This document shows positions 18,219-29,400 of a stretch of DNA of 64,000 nucleotides, in pieces. Source of the DNA: Bacteroidota bacterium (lineage in GTDB: Bacteria > Bacteroidota > JABWAT01). A program made the translations under genes and the position numbers. Below the pieces are notes generated by a model that had not been told where the DNA came from, did not search any database, and saw only the letters and a list, made by a program, of their open reading frames with translations. The stretch covers positions 1 through 64,000 of the forward strand of contig JAIUNL010000006.1 in NCBI GenBank assembly GCA_020161835.1, read 5' to 3'. Positions within the stretch are counted from its first letter, which is position 1, and each line of letters begins with the position of its first letter.

Positions 18219-21200
18219 TTTCATCAGTACCATTTTCTTCATAAGCCTTCGGGTCCCAGCCTCAACAACATAAATATAGATTCCCGATGACAATTGAGAA
18301 CCATCAATTGTTTCTTTGAACACCCCACTTGGTTTAAATCCGGAAATCACGGTTTTAACCTCCCTGCCCAGAGCATCATAAATTAAAATCTTCACAAATG
18401 CAGGTTCAGGCAATTCATAATAGAACGATGTAATTGGGTTGAATGGATTTGGGTAATTTTGGGACAATGAAAATTCGGAAGGAGTCGCCGGTCTTTCATT
18501 TTCAGCTGAAGTTACAGTTGAAGTATCACCAATGACTTCTAGATTATCAATGTAGATACCAAAGTTTGTTCCCGAATGATCTGAATTTGAAATAAAATGG
18601 TATCTCAATTGAACATCTTTCTTTCCGCCATAATCAGGAAGGAAAATTACTTTTCGAGAAAAGGCTGCCCACATTGAGGCATCTGTTACTGCTATTGATG
18701 CCACTTTTTTCCATTCATTTCCACTGTTGATTTCTACAAAACAAGTATCACCTTTTCCAAATCTTAATGCCGAATAAAAAGCAATTGCCGGTTTACTGTA
18801 ACCAGTAAAGTTGAGAGGAAGGTTCAATGTTGCAGTAGTGTTTGAGTTGGCAACGTAATTTGTTCCCTTATTGTTATGCAGACTAAAGCCGCCTGATACT
18901 TTTCTTTTAGAAGTTATTCCAAAAGCCCCGTCAAAACTCCATGCTAAGTCAGTTTCGAAATCATCCATCATTTCTCTTCCAATCTCAAAATCGAAAGAAC
19001 CAGATTCTGGTGATCTAACTGAATTCTGAGCTATTGAAGCATCTGATGCAGTGAAAAAGTAGGAAACAATTGTATTTGATGCAACTGGTGGAGGAATCAA
19101 GATTGATCCGGTAAACCAATTATCAGAACCAACCGAAGAGAGAAGGGTTGAATCTGCATATCCGGTTGAAGTTGTAAAGTGTAATTGAACAGTTCCAACC
19201 TTGATTCCTGATTCATCTGAAATCTGGATAGCTACCGGATAATTTCCCCCATTTTCAAGAGTATTTTTTAACAGGTGAACTGTATTGACAACTGGTTTTA
19301 CTTCATCAATTTTAACACTGTACTGGTAAATTGTATATGGAGTTAGTGAACCGGATTCAGTTTTTCCGACAAAGAAATAATAAACACTGGTTCCAAGTGG
19401 TGCCGAAGGAATCTGACCAGACCAAACTGTACCACTTTTTTCCATTGAAGTTTTTGAAAAAGGAAAAGCTCCGGTTGTTGAAAAATAAAGATCAGCAGAG
19501 TTGATGGGGTCTGAACCTGAAATCTCTACAGAGATTTCAACAGGATCAGATGTGTTCTCTGTGTTGTTCACAGGGTTGAAAACTACATTGAATCCGCTTA
19601 AATAGGTTAATATTCTGGTTGTAAGCTGATTTGCAGCATCTTGATCGGTAACAGCCTCAAGCCCTCCAAAGGGTAAGTAAACCAATTTGTGCAGACCAGA
19701 CTGAAATCGGATGCCTGCTGTTTGGCCATTTGGATAAACCAAAAATGAAGAAGATCCACCCTTTGGGGAAACATAATCAGGATACTGATTGGTAGCAGGT
19801 ATTTCTGGCATTGATATTCCAGAAGAAATTCCGTTACCCAACAAATCATCTTTGACACCCGAAATTTCAGTTTGGTTATTATCATCACCAAGAAATTCAG
19901 ATTTCAGATAAGTTTCAAACCAGGTTTTAGAGCTCCCACCACTGGCAATGTACTCTGTTCCAGTCGGATCAGCCAAATCCCAGCCAAGATCCTGACCAGA
20001 AACAAGTAAACTTCCGCCAGAATTGATAAAATCTGCCAAAAGAGTGCGGTCATCACTATTAAAACTTGGGAAAGACCAACCAACAGCCCAGATCACTGCC
20101 TGATAACTGTTTAACTTTTCTTTTGTGAGTGTAACTGAGCCTCTTTGTACCAGGTCAAATGAAAAGTTATTTTGTGATAAAAGCTTTTGGTAGTTCTTGC
20201 TGTAATTCGGACCGTCATCAAAGTCAGCAATAACCAAGAACTGGGGTTCAACCGCGAGTTGAATTTTTATTGTATCGAGATATCCGTTATCAGCAGATAG
20301 AATAAGATTATAATTTAACATGCGTGGAAGGCCATCGGGCTCACAGGACAGGTTGAAAACAATTTCAGAAGAGGAACCAGAAACATCAGTTACTTCAGAA
20401 AGTGAACCAATAGAAATTATTGGATTATTGATAACAAGTGGCCAGCCATCAGAGGATGCCAGAGTCACGTTCAGATTTTCTGCCTTGCCCCAGTCATTTT
20501 TTAATTCGATTTTCAGGTCAAAAGATTCACCAATGTTAATAATGCCGTTTGAATTACCACCCTGATCGACTACTTTTTGGCTAACCGGGTAGATTTTGGG
20601 TTTAGCAGGTTCTAATCCGGTAAGCGTCAATGCCTTGAAGGCATTGATCCGGCCAGCACCCAATTTTCCTTTATATCCAGGGTTTAATGCATCAATATTA
20701 TCAGCAGACTGTTTGATGCGTTCAGCAAGTTCAATTAGTGTGATGTCCGGGAATTTTGATTTTATGAGACCGGCAAGAGAAGCAACAAAGGGTGATGCCA
20801 TTGATGTCCCCTGAAAGTACTCGTACTTTTTATTGCCATAGAGTGAACTTGGATAGGGAACGGTACTTAAAAATCCGTTTAAATTTGAAGAACTTTGGTC
20901 ACCACCGGGAGCTGAAATCTTAACCCAGGAACCGTAGGAAGAATAGTATGCTTTTTTGTCGGTTTTGGCAACGGATGAAACCGAAATTGCCCATGGATGT
21001 ACATCAAGTTCAGATGGATTGTCATTGTCATCATTTCCAGCGGAAATTATCACAAGGGTTCCCTTTTCAGTGGCATACCTTCCTGCGTCTTCAATTAGTT
21101 TTCCGCCATTTGTGAAACTCATGTTCAGGGCATCAGCACCCATATCAGCGGCATAAATGAAAGCCCTTGACTGAAAAAGAGAATTACTTGAGCCCTGACC

Positions 21201-22073
21201 ATCAGCAGTATGGTATCCAATTCTGATTGGAAGGATTTTCACACCCCATGATAAAGAGGCTATACCAACACCATTGTCAGTTTGTCCTCCGGCTATACCT
21301 GCTACATGGCTTCCGTGTCCATTAAAGTCCATTGGATTGTTATCTTCAATATCTTTGTCCTCTCCTGCCGCAGCGTTTGATGATGTTTCAACAAAATCCC
21401 ATCCCATAAAGTCATCAATTTTTCCATTTCCATCATCATCAACCCCATTCGTTCTTTTATCTTTATCGGATAAATCCAAACCGGTTTCGCCCGGATTGTT
21501 CCAAATAGAGCCGGCAAGGTCTTCATGATCCCAATCAACACCCGTATCAATAATAGCAAGAACAACATTTGAATCGCCTTTTTGAACATCCCAGGCATTA
21601 AAAGCACCAACCTGGGTCAACGGATGGAGATTTGGAATGAGTGGATCATTTGGGGTTGTGGAAATTGAACCGGGAAAAACCTGCATTCCTGGAGATACAT
21701 CAGTTGTTTTTGCAAAAAAAACAGGTTCAGCATATTCAATTTCTTTGAATGAGTTTAATTTTGAGGCCAATTCACCAGAGTTTGACCCCGGTGGGAGTGA
21801 ATAAATAAAAATCCTGTCAATGCCAATATTTTCTGCAACCGCCTGATTGACATATTCAGAAATAAAAGGAGACACCTTTTCGGCAAAAAGAATGGATGAA
21901 AACTGATCTTTCAGGTTCCCAATAGATTTTGACTGGCTTTCAGTTTTTTTAAATTTGACGACAAGCAGATTTTCTGTAAGATTTTTTTTCTTATCGGAGG
22001 ATTTTAGTCCGGCAGAGAATAAAGTTGATGTAAATATAAGTAAAGAAAGAACTGACAAGATCAAAACCTTCAT
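18216..22073 (-). CDS. Large secreted subtilisin-like protease (S8) with T9SS-type C-terminal sorting domain
   Basis: A 1285-residue protein with a Sec signal peptide (first ~21 residues, ending FSAG). The propeptide region is about 30-125. The S8 catalytic domain has Asp176 (IIDTGVD), His253 (NGHGSHVAG), oxyanion Asn347 (SAGND) and Ser424 (GTSMASP), so it looks active. An acidic insert near 200-245 is rich in D and G and may bind calcium. Residues about 611-835 resemble a glutamine-amidotransferase-like (ThuA-like) fold, with FLVIADFDDG and GGSLLVSGQDLGW. Ig-like and jelly-roll-like parts follow. The last ~90 residues are a type A sorting domain with FSLSQNYPNPFNP at about 1201-1213. GGAG lies 6 bases before the ATG. 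It is divergent from the envelope operon. Predicted to be exported and anchored at the cell surface. Confidence 0.92.
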   Translation of the reverse strand: MKVLILSVLSLLIFTSTLFSAGLKSSDKKKNLTENLLVVKFKKTESQSKSIGNLKDQFSSILFAEKVSPFISEYVNQAVAENIGIDRIFIYSLPPGSNSGELASKLNSFKEIEYAEPVFFAKTTDVSPGMQVFPGSISTTPNDPLIPNLHPLTQVGAFNAWDVQKGDSNVVLAIIDTGVDWDHEDLAGSIWNNPGETGLDLSDKDKRTNGVDDDGNGKIDDFMGWDFVETSSNAAAGEDKDIEDNNPMDFNGHGSHVAGIAGGQTDNGVGIASLSWGVKILPIRIGYHTADGQGSSNSLFQSRAFIYAADMGADALNMSFTNGGKLIEDAGRYATEKGTLVIISAGNDDNDNPSELDVHPWAISVSSVAKTDKKAYYSSYGSWVKISAPGGDQSSSNLNGFLSTVPYPSSLYGNKKYEYFQGTSMASPFVASLAGLIKSKFPDITLIELAERIKQSADNIDALNPGYKGKLGAGRINAFKALTLTGLEPAKPKIYPVSQKVVDQGGNSNGIINIGESFDLKIELKNDWGKAENLNVTLASSDGWPLVINNPIISIGSLSEVTDVSGSSSEIVFNLSCEPDGLPRMLNYNLILSADNGYLDTIKIQLAVEPQFLVIADFDDGPNYSKNYQKLLSQNNFSFDLVQRGSVTLTKEKLNSYQAVIWAVGWSFPSFNSDDRTLLADFINSGGSLLVSGQDLGWDLADPTGTEYIASGGSSKTWFETYLKSEFLGDDNNQTEISGVKDDLLGNGISSGISMPEIPATNQYPDYVSPKGGSSSFLVYPNGQTAGIRFQSGLHKLVYLPFGGLEAVTDQDAANQLTTRILTYLSGFNVVFNPVNNTENTSDPVEISVEISGSDPINSADLYFSTTGAFPFSKTSMEKSGTVWSGQIPSAPLGTSVYYFFVGKTESGSLTPYTIYQYSVKIDEVKPVVNTVHLLKNTLENGGNYPVAIQISDESGIKVGTVQLHFTTSTGYADSTLLSSVGSDNWFTGSILIPPPVASNTIVSYFFTASDASIAQNSVRSPESGSFDFEIGREMMDDFETDLAWSFDGAFGITSKRKVSGGFSLHNNKGTNYVANSNTTATLNLPLNFTGYSKPAIAFYSALRFGKGDTCFVEINSGNEWKKVASIAVTDASMWAAFSRKVIFLPDYGGKKDVQLRYHFISNSDHSGTNFGIYIDNLEVIGDTSTVTSAENERPATPSEFSLSQNYPNPFNPITSFYYELPEPAFVKILIYDALGREVKTVISGFKPSGVFKETIDGSQLSSGIYIYVVEAGTRRLMKKMVLMK

Positions 22074-22100
22074 TTGTGCTCCACTTTGTTGTAACCCATG

Positions 22101-22144
22101 GTTGTTTCGTTAATAATTTATGAATACTACTGTTGTTTCATTAA
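22101..22144 (-). repeat. Tandem 13-nt direct repeat upstream of the subtilase gene
   Basis: GTTGTTTCGTTAA (22101-22113) and GTTGTTTCATTAA (22132-22144) differ at one base and are spaced 31 bp start to start, close to three helical turns. They lie about 28-71 bp upstream of the protease ATG, where a regulator could bind. No regulator is identified, and an AT-rich chance repeat is possible. Confidence 0.4.
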
Positions 22145-22590
22145 AAAGTCAAACAAAAATGGAAAACGAGAAGGAGAAAATAATTCAATAGGGTAAAAGG
22201 AGTTACCAATCGTAGAATTAGGGAATGTAACCTAAATTGCCTGATAGTAGGAATTGGGTTTGCAGTAAATGGGATTTATAGAGTTTAAATAAAAAATATT
22301 TGGGATAGGTACAAAATATTTTAGTCACCATTATTAAAGAGGAAAGGGTTTCCAACCTGTAATAATTAAAATCGAAAATAACCTGCACCCTAAATTCCTT
22401 AAAGTTTGTAAAAGTTGAAAATTCTGAGCAATTCAATTCCATGTTAAGAAATTTATGGTAAAATTTTGGTTGGGTTTGTTTAGTAAAGTTTAACTCTGAT
22501 TTGTCAATACTCTTAAAAAGAAATGGCCTTTTCACTTAAAAACGTTTTTTTTACAAACCATACTTGATAAAGTTCAGTTTTCAAGTTAAT

Positions 22591-22618
22591 TTGACACAGA
22601 TTAACATTTGATTAAATC
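22591..22618 (+). promoter_or_regulatory. Possible promoter of the envelope operon
   Basis: A perfect TTGACA (22591-22596) is followed after 16 bp by TAAATC (22613-22618), a poor -10 match. It lies about 40 bp before the lipoprotein start. The -10 is weak, and FCB bacteria often use other promoter consensus sequences, so this is tentative. Confidence 0.3.
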
Positions 22619-22655
22619 TTATGTTGACTGGAATCTTAAGTTCAAAGGAGGAAAA

Positions 22656-23570
22656 ATGATTCGAAAATTAACGCTTCCGCTTCTGGTAGCACTTGGATTT
22701 GCTGCTGTGGGTTGTGAAGATTATGAAGCTCCGGATTTGAAAAATTCGGGACCAACACTTGTGGTAAAAGGTGTTCAACCAGATACGGTGATCACAGGAA
22801 CTTTTACCTTAAAAATCAAATCAACAGATGACAGGTACACCAATTCCTTAGGGATATTTCTGTATAACAATGATGAAGGCAAGTCATTGGAGTATGGTTA
22901 CGGATATCCTAAAGCGAGGATTAACAAAACTGTTGTTGATACAACAAAAACAATTGATGTTGTTGCCAGCCGGGTTGTAGATGGTAAATACACACTTGTT
23001 GTTGAATCGATTGATGTACAGGGATTATCCGACAAAAAGGAATTTCCAGTAACGATTACCGCTGGTGCTACAAATGTGGATACGCTTACCACATCTAAGG
23101 TTCAGATCTGGTCTTCTACAGAAAGGAATGCGGCATGCTATTTCAGAATAAAAGAAATGAAAGCATATCCAGCCGGTACCCTGAAAAATCCTGCCAACCT
23201 AAATGAAATTGATATTGTTGTTGCCAACATAGGCGGCTCAATTCAATTCCTTTCCCAAAAGGCTACAAAGAGTATTTTGGCATCTGAAGGTTTTACTGCC
23301 AGTGACTCTTTAGGAAACAGTGATGTGGAATTTGTGGCAACAGGTCTTACCGCAGTTCAACTCAATGCTATTACTACCAGTACTGAAATCAGGAAAGTTT
23401 ACAACGACCTTGTTGCAGCAGGAGCAAATGTCAAAAACACAATTTCGATTGTGAATAATGGTATTTATGCCGCAAAAACTGGCAAGGGTGTGTATGCTCT
23501 TTTCCAAACAAGGGCAATTTCGGGGAAAAAAATTATTATCAAGGGTTACTTTAAACGTTTTTACCCATGA
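22656..23570 (+). CDS. Secreted lipoprotein with Ig-like region, function unknown
   Basis: Starting at the ATG at 22656, which has a strong AAAGGAGG just upstream, gives 304 residues. The frame opens 48 bp earlier at a start without such a site. The signal peptide ends in a lipobox (FAAVGC) with Cys20 as the lipidation site. Residues about 35-150 look like a beta-sandwich of Ig type, with VDGKYTLVVESIDVQGLSDKKEF. The rest is not recognised. It is the first gene before a TonB-type receptor and is probably an envelope accessory of that system. Confidence 0.8.
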   Translation: MIRKLTLPLLVALGFAAVGCEDYEAPDLKNSGPTLVVKGVQPDTVITGTFTLKIKSTDDRYTNSLGIFLYNNDEGKSLEYGYGYPKARINKTVVDTTKTIDVVASRVVDGKYTLVVESIDVQGLSDKKEFPVTITAGATNVDTLTTSKVQIWSSTERNAACYFRIKEMKAYPAGTLKNPANLNEIDIVVANIGGSIQFLSQKATKSILASEGFTASDSLGNSDVEFVATGLTAVQLNAITTSTEIRKVYNDLVAAGANVKNTISIVNNGIYAAKTGKGVYALFQTRAISGKKIIIKGYFKRFYP

Positions 23571-23621
23571 TAAAATGAATGGATTGAATTTTTTGTAATT
23601 GTTTAACTGGAGGATGTTTTT

Positions 23622-26423
23622 ATGTTTAAAAAATTACTGCTAGTCAGTCTGACGGCTTTGCTGGTTTTACCAGCTGGGGTGTTTGCTGGTGTAACAGGTA
23701 AAATAGCTGGTCGGGTTACAGATAAGAAAACCGGCGAAGCTCTTGAACTTGCTAACGTTGTTCTTATTGGAACTCAATATGGCGGGTCAACAAACCGGGA
23801 TGGTTATTACAACATTTTAGGTGTGCCTGCTGGTAATTATACTATTAAATTTGCCTATCTGGGTTATAACCCGGTTACTGTTACAAACGTCAGGGTTGTG
23901 CCTGACATAACACTAACAGTTGATATGGCATTAAGTGAATTATCTATTGAAGTAGGTGAAATCGTTGTTCAGGCAGACAGACCATTGTTTGAGCGTGGAT
24001 CAACCAATTCAGTTAAGGTTATTGAAAAGGAGCAGATTGCCAATCTTCCAACAAGAGGAATTGAAAATGTTGCTTCATTGACTGCCGGAGTAGTTAAAAC
24101 GGACAACTCAGGTGGTGAAACAAGAAACGCAAACTTGAATATAAGGGGTGGTCGTGGCAACGAAACTGCTTACATCATTGATGGTGTAATGGTAAATGAT
24201 GCAAGCTCTGGAGGTGCAAGTGGTCAAATCTCTCAAAGTGCTATTGATCAAATATCACTGCAGGTAGGTGGATTTGAAGCCAAATATGGCCAGGCAATGT
24301 CTGGAATCGTAAATACTGTTACCAAGACTGGAACAAAAGAATATCAGGTTGGCGCAGAAGTTATAACTTCTTCATACACTGACAACTTTGGTTACAATTT
24401 GTATAGTTTTAATACAAGCGGACCAATCTATGGTATTCCCGACCTTAGTTTTTTCACTTCATATGAAAGAACCTGGGTAAGAGACTCGAATCCGAGATAT
24501 ATTCAGGATGAGGCAAGAAAAGACATGGAAGGGGCATTAAATAAATTCTCCGGAAAAGTTAATTATAACCTTTCCTCAAGTTTACGGTTTACAACTTCAT
24601 TCCATGGCACTAATAGAATGGACAGGAATTATAACCATCTTTATTCAAAGGAAAATACTGCTCATAATCAACGTCAAATTAGCAATGATTACCTTTTAAA
24701 TCAGCGGATTTCATTTACTGTTAATGAATATACATTCATTAATTTTGATGTTCATAAACGGGTAATTGAACAAGAACGGGGTGATGGTGTATATTTTGAT
24801 GATATTGAAGCCTACGGAGATACAACCCTCGGTCTTTCCAATTTAAAACAAGGCGGAAAACCGCACCCCAGTCAAGGGGGATCATATGGTTTGGATTCCA
24901 TAGGAATTTTTAACCAGGCAGGTACAATTAATAACGGATATGTACTTTCTTCCTCAGATTATTTGGGAACAGCACTTTCAATTACCTCGCAGCTTGGCAA
25001 TCATATGATTGAAGCTGGTGGTGATTACAAAGTCTATACCTTCCGTACCTACGGTCTGGGCCCTGTTGGGTATTCAATTGATAAAGATATATATTCTCCG
25101 ACTGAGCGTTTTTATTCATCCTTTGGTCGTGCTGTTGGATATGATATTTATGGTAAGCGATCAGATAAAGGCGATGGAAAAACAACATTCAATCCTATTT
25201 ATCCTGTTGAAGCATCTGCATACATTCAAGACAAGATTGAATTGAAAGATCTGGTATTCAATTTTGGTATGCGAATGGACTATTTTGCCCCTAACGGTAA
25301 ACAGGTTAAGAATGTAAATGATCCGCTGGGAGTTGAAAACCAATTGACAGCAGCAGACCTTGAAGATCAGAAAACCTTCCTTTATTTTTCCCCAAGGCTT
25401 GGTATTGGGTTTCCTGTAACTGAAAACATGAAATTTCATGCACAATATGGCCGGTTTGTTGCAAGACCTCCATTGAATGACGTTTATGCCTATGAATCAC
25501 GGTTACGTCTTCTTGAAAGTGATGCACAACTGGAAGCCAATACAGGTCAGGTAAAACCAGAAAACACTATTCAATATGAAGCTGGTGTGAACTATGCATT
25601 TGGGAATGTAGCATCAACCGATATTACTTTTTTCTACAAAGAAGTAAGGGATTTGGTGAATGAAACTATTTACATTTCTCCAAAAGGAAAGTATTACTCA
25701 ACAAGTAATATTGATTTTTCTACTGTTAAAGGTGCTTCCATTTCTGTTAACACCAGACGGTTTGCAAATTATCTGATGATTTCTGCTAATTATCTGTACC
25801 AAATTGCAGAAGGAACAGGTTCATCTTCAAACTCTAACTTTATTGCGGCATTCCGTTCTGAAGTTATTCCTCGTCAGGTTAACCTCCTTGATTTTGATCA
25901 ACGCCATACATTATCTGCAAACATAGATGTAAGAACTAAAAGTGATGATGGTCCTGAAATCGCAGGTATGAAACCTTTGGCAAACTTAGGTACAAACCTG
26001 GTCGTTACATTTAACAGCGGTCGTCCTTATACTCCTGTTGAACCCTATGATGCCTATAATGGTGGTGGAGCACCCTCTCCTCAAACTCTTGGGACAGTAA
26101 ATTCAGCCTCAGGTCCTGGTAGTTTTAGGCTTGATGCAAAATTTGATAAATCAGTAAAAATTTCAGTTGGGCCAACGGCTTTGAATTTGAATTTTTATGT
26201 TTGGGTACTGAATCTCTTAAACAATGAGAATTCTGTTGCAGTTTACCGGGCAACCGGAAGTTCTCAGGATACCGGATTCCTTCAAACTCAAACCGGGCAA
26301 TCTTCGCTTAGTAACACCAAATATCCTAAGCAATTTGCAGCTGATTATAAAACCTGGGAAAATAATCCTGATAATTATGGGGCCGCCCGTCAAATCCGCT
26401 TAGGTATGAGACTTGACTGGTAA
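23622..26423 (+). CDS. TonB-dependent receptor-like outer-membrane protein with carboxypeptidase-regulatory domain
   Basis: A 933-residue protein with GGAGG upstream and a signal peptide of about 22 residues. Residues about 25-115 form a carboxypeptidase-regulatory-like beta-sandwich (GKIAGRVTDKKTGEALELAN). The plug domain follows (about 120-240), with LNIRGGRGNETAYIIDGVMV and KYGQAMSGIVN. The remainder is barrel-like, ending in the aromatic residue of RLGMRLDW, as expected for an outer-membrane barrel. It has the architecture of SusC/oar-type receptors, but no SusD partner is adjacent. It is flanked by a lipoprotein and a T9SS-tailed protein. The substrate is unknown. Confidence 0.9.
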   Translation: MFKKLLLVSLTALLVLPAGVFAGVTGKIAGRVTDKKTGEALELANVVLIGTQYGGSTNRDGYYNILGVPAGNYTIKFAYLGYNPVTVTNVRVVPDITLTVDMALSELSIEVGEIVVQADRPLFERGSTNSVKVIEKEQIANLPTRGIENVASLTAGVVKTDNSGGETRNANLNIRGGRGNETAYIIDGVMVNDASSGGASGQISQSAIDQISLQVGGFEAKYGQAMSGIVNTVTKTGTKEYQVGAEVITSSYTDNFGYNLYSFNTSGPIYGIPDLSFFTSYERTWVRDSNPRYIQDEARKDMEGALNKFSGKVNYNLSSSLRFTTSFHGTNRMDRNYNHLYSKENTAHNQRQISNDYLLNQRISFTVNEYTFINFDVHKRVIEQERGDGVYFDDIEAYGDTTLGLSNLKQGGKPHPSQGGSYGLDSIGIFNQAGTINNGYVLSSSDYLGTALSITSQLGNHMIEAGGDYKVYTFRTYGLGPVGYSIDKDIYSPTERFYSSFGRAVGYDIYGKRSDKGDGKTTFNPIYPVEASAYIQDKIELKDLVFNFGMRMDYFAPNGKQVKNVNDPLGVENQLTAADLEDQKTFLYFSPRLGIGFPVTENMKFHAQYGRFVARPPLNDVYAYESRLRLLESDAQLEANTGQVKPENTIQYEAGVNYAFGNVASTDITFFYKEVRDLVNETIYISPKGKYYSTSNIDFSTVKGASISVNTRRFANYLMISANYLYQIAEGTGSSSNSNFIAAFRSEVIPRQVNLLDFDQRHTLSANIDVRTKSDDGPEIAGMKPLANLGTNLVVTFNSGRPYTPVEPYDAYNGGGAPSPQTLGTVNSASGPGSFRLDAKFDKSVKISVGPTALNLNFYVWVLNLLNNENSVAVYRATGSSQDTGFLQTQTGQSSLSNTKYPKQFAADYKTWENNPDNYGAARQIRLGMRLDW

Positions 26424-26455
26424 TACAGATAAAATGAAAAAATGGAGTATAAAAA

Positions 26456-29400
26456 ATGATTAAAATAAATTTCAATTTCACGAAACTTTTTAGTTTCCTG
26501 ATTTTGATGGCTTTTTCAGGGTTGGTTTTGGCTGGTAATGCGCCGGAGAAAACAAGTTCAGGTAAAAAGCTTTCAAAAAACAGTGCATTTAGCAGTTTCA
26601 ACTTTTTGGATGTAAACAATATTCTTGTCTATTTTGAAAATACAGGAAATATCCAGGATCCGGGTGGAAACTGGTCAATTGAGTATCCAAAAGGTTCAGG
26701 GAAGCACCCGATTTTTGCTGCTGGGTTTGCCTTTAGCGGGTACGTTGATGGAGAACTCAGAACAGCCTGGATGGCTTCAGCATCCCGTGCAGAAGAATGG
26801 CAACCAGGAAATATTGAAAACAATGGGGTGCCTGCTGATCCAAATAATTCCAGATTCCGGGTTTACAAATATACAAAAGGTGATGGACCCAGTTCCAATG
26901 ATGTTCTGGATTGGCCAACCGATCTAGGCGCTGAATATACTGATGTGAACGGGAATGGGACATACGAACCCGAACTGGGTGAATTGCCAAAACTCTATGG
27001 TGACCAGATGGTTTGGTATGTTATCAATGATGGTATGCTACCATCTGCCAGTACCAGATTGACGGGTAGTAAACCCATTGGTATAGAAGCACAGGTTACT
27101 GCTTTTTCATTCGCACAAAAAAATGACCTGGGCAATGTATTTTACGTCATCTATAAATTTATCAATAAGGGATCAAAAAAACTTGAGAATGCAATTTTCT
27201 CGATTTATTCTGACCCCGATCTTGGTAATGCAACTGATGATCTCGTAGGTGTTGATTCATTACGGTCACTTGCCTACGTTTATAATGAAACGAACAATGA
27301 TAATTCATACGGATCTGCCCCTCCTGCTGCCGGCTACGACTTTTTTCTTGGTCCGAAGGAATTCACAGGGAATATTGCAGACACAACCTGGATTTTAGGT
27401 AAACCTTATGCAGGTTACAGGCAATTGGTCATGAAATCATTTGTAAAGTTTATTAACGGCCGCGCTGACCTTCGTGATCCAAATACAAATGATGAAGGAC
27501 GATATTATCAGGAAGGATTAAAGTTTGATGGAAGTCCATTCAATCCGTTAACCGATGGTGTTGGCGGTCTTGCAACCGATAATAAAATTATTGTTCATCC
27601 CGGGTATCCAGAATCGAATTTAGGCTGGAGAGATGCAATTGGTGATGACCGACGGATGATGATCAATACAAAACCATTTAATATTGATCCGAGCGATACT
27701 CAGGTCATTGTTGTGGGTTATATGGTTGCTTCTGGAACAGACAATAAAAATTCGATAGCCAAACTACGGAACATGGACGAACTTGCTCAAAAAGTTTTCA
27801 ATGAAAACTTTAAAGTTGCAGGAACCCCACCTCCGCCAAAGAACCCTATCGGCAGAATAGATAAAAGTGGTGCGATTCACTTAACTTTTAAAACTTATGA
27901 ACCATTCAAAGATGTTCAGCGTGATAGTTTAGGCAATAAAAAAGTATTCAAGGGATTTAATATTTATCAATATAATTCTGGCCAGTTTACAGAAACCGTT
28001 GATGGTGTTGCCAATAAAAAATTGCTTCTCCAAATTGACAGAAAAGATGGTTACGATAATCTTTATCAGTTAAGTGCTGACGGACTTACCTCCACTCAGG
28101 TGTTTAAATCGGCGGCCAAATTTGCTGATGATAATGATTATAATCAACCAGACTCATATTTTGACTTCAGTTTAACAAGTGATGCGTTTACAAATTTTAA
28201 ATTTGTAGAGGGACAAACTTATTATTTTGGGCTATCCTCTTATAATGTTGAAGTCAATAAATTGGTGCCAATATTGAAAGGCGGTGAAGTCATTGCACAC
28301 AGACACCCTGATGAACCCATTACTGAATCTGGTGAAACCAAATTCAGCATTGTTTACAAAAGTTCGGTTTCTGAACCCTTTGTTATTGGTGCAAATGATT
28401 CAAGTAATTACGTCAAGAAAAACGCAGGTAATGGAACAGGACTTCTTTATGTTGACGTACTTGACCAATCATTAGTCAAAGACGGTGCTGTTTACAATGT
28501 TGATTTCTATTATACTTCGTTTGATACTCTTGTCTGGAGAGTTAAAAATGAATCTGCTGTTATTAAGCTTGATTCGGTTTCTCATTTTTCCACCGAAATG
28601 ACAAACAAACCTGTTGATGGATTGTCAATCAGAATTGCTACTCCTGTTCATGAAATAAAGAAAGTTGAATTTGCCAGGGGCAATGTAGTTGGAACCGGAC
28701 CTATTTCAGAGGTACCACGGCGTACTAAAACGGGTGCTACAATTCCAACTTCAACCGCAATTGCAAAAGATGGCGGTTTTGTTAAAGTAATCGAAGGGTC
28801 AACTCCTGTTGAATATGTTCACATCACGTCGAATGCCAAACCGGCTTTAGTTCGTGATATTCAAATTGAGTATAACAAACAAAATCCTTCTAAAGCTTAT
28901 CGTTATCTTTCTGGTGTAAGCCATGTTACAAACAAAGCTATACGCCCTATCTGGCAGCCGGCTGCAATTGTAAGAGGTCCATCAGATTCATTGGTTTGGG
29001 CTGGTTATACCGTCACTAATGCAACTGACGTTCAATTAACCGGACGTTTAAGAGCAACAAGGAAACCTGGCGTTGGAATTGTAGATATTCCGTTCATCGC
29101 TTATGACAATTCTTACAGAAAACCAAACGGTGATAGAAGAAGACTTAAGATTTCTCTGATTGAAAGTTTCGTAACTCCAGTTGGTTCAGCTATTAATGGA
29201 TTTGTCAATGGTCGCTGGGATGGTGTTTCAGAAGCCAAGGAAATACTTGTGGTGTCGAGCGAAGAGTATAATCCAAATCTTGCTATGCCTGCAGATACAA
29301 CAAAAATCGACCGTTATATGAATTATTTTGTAAAAAATGATTCACTTCTCGGAGATGCCATTCTTATCTGGGAGGCTGTTGGTGACACGTTAGCTTGTCA

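Larger units (their letters stand above)
22074..22655. other. Gene-free divergent intergenic region (582 bp)
   Basis: This AT-rich spacer separates the leftward subtilase from the rightward envelope operon. It must hold both promoters. I see a near-perfect 13-nt direct repeat next to the protease start (22101-22113 and 22132-22144) and a TTGACA box near the right end. A leftward open frame at 22218-22535 has no convincing start signal or recognisable protein and is not annotated. No RNA gene or terminator was recognised. Confidence 0.6.

Noticed and set aside
22218-22535. 105-codon leftward open frame in the divergent intergenic region
   Set aside because: AT-rich, with no ribosome binding site, no recognisable domain and no signal peptide. 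It lies where promoters are expected and is more likely a chance frame.
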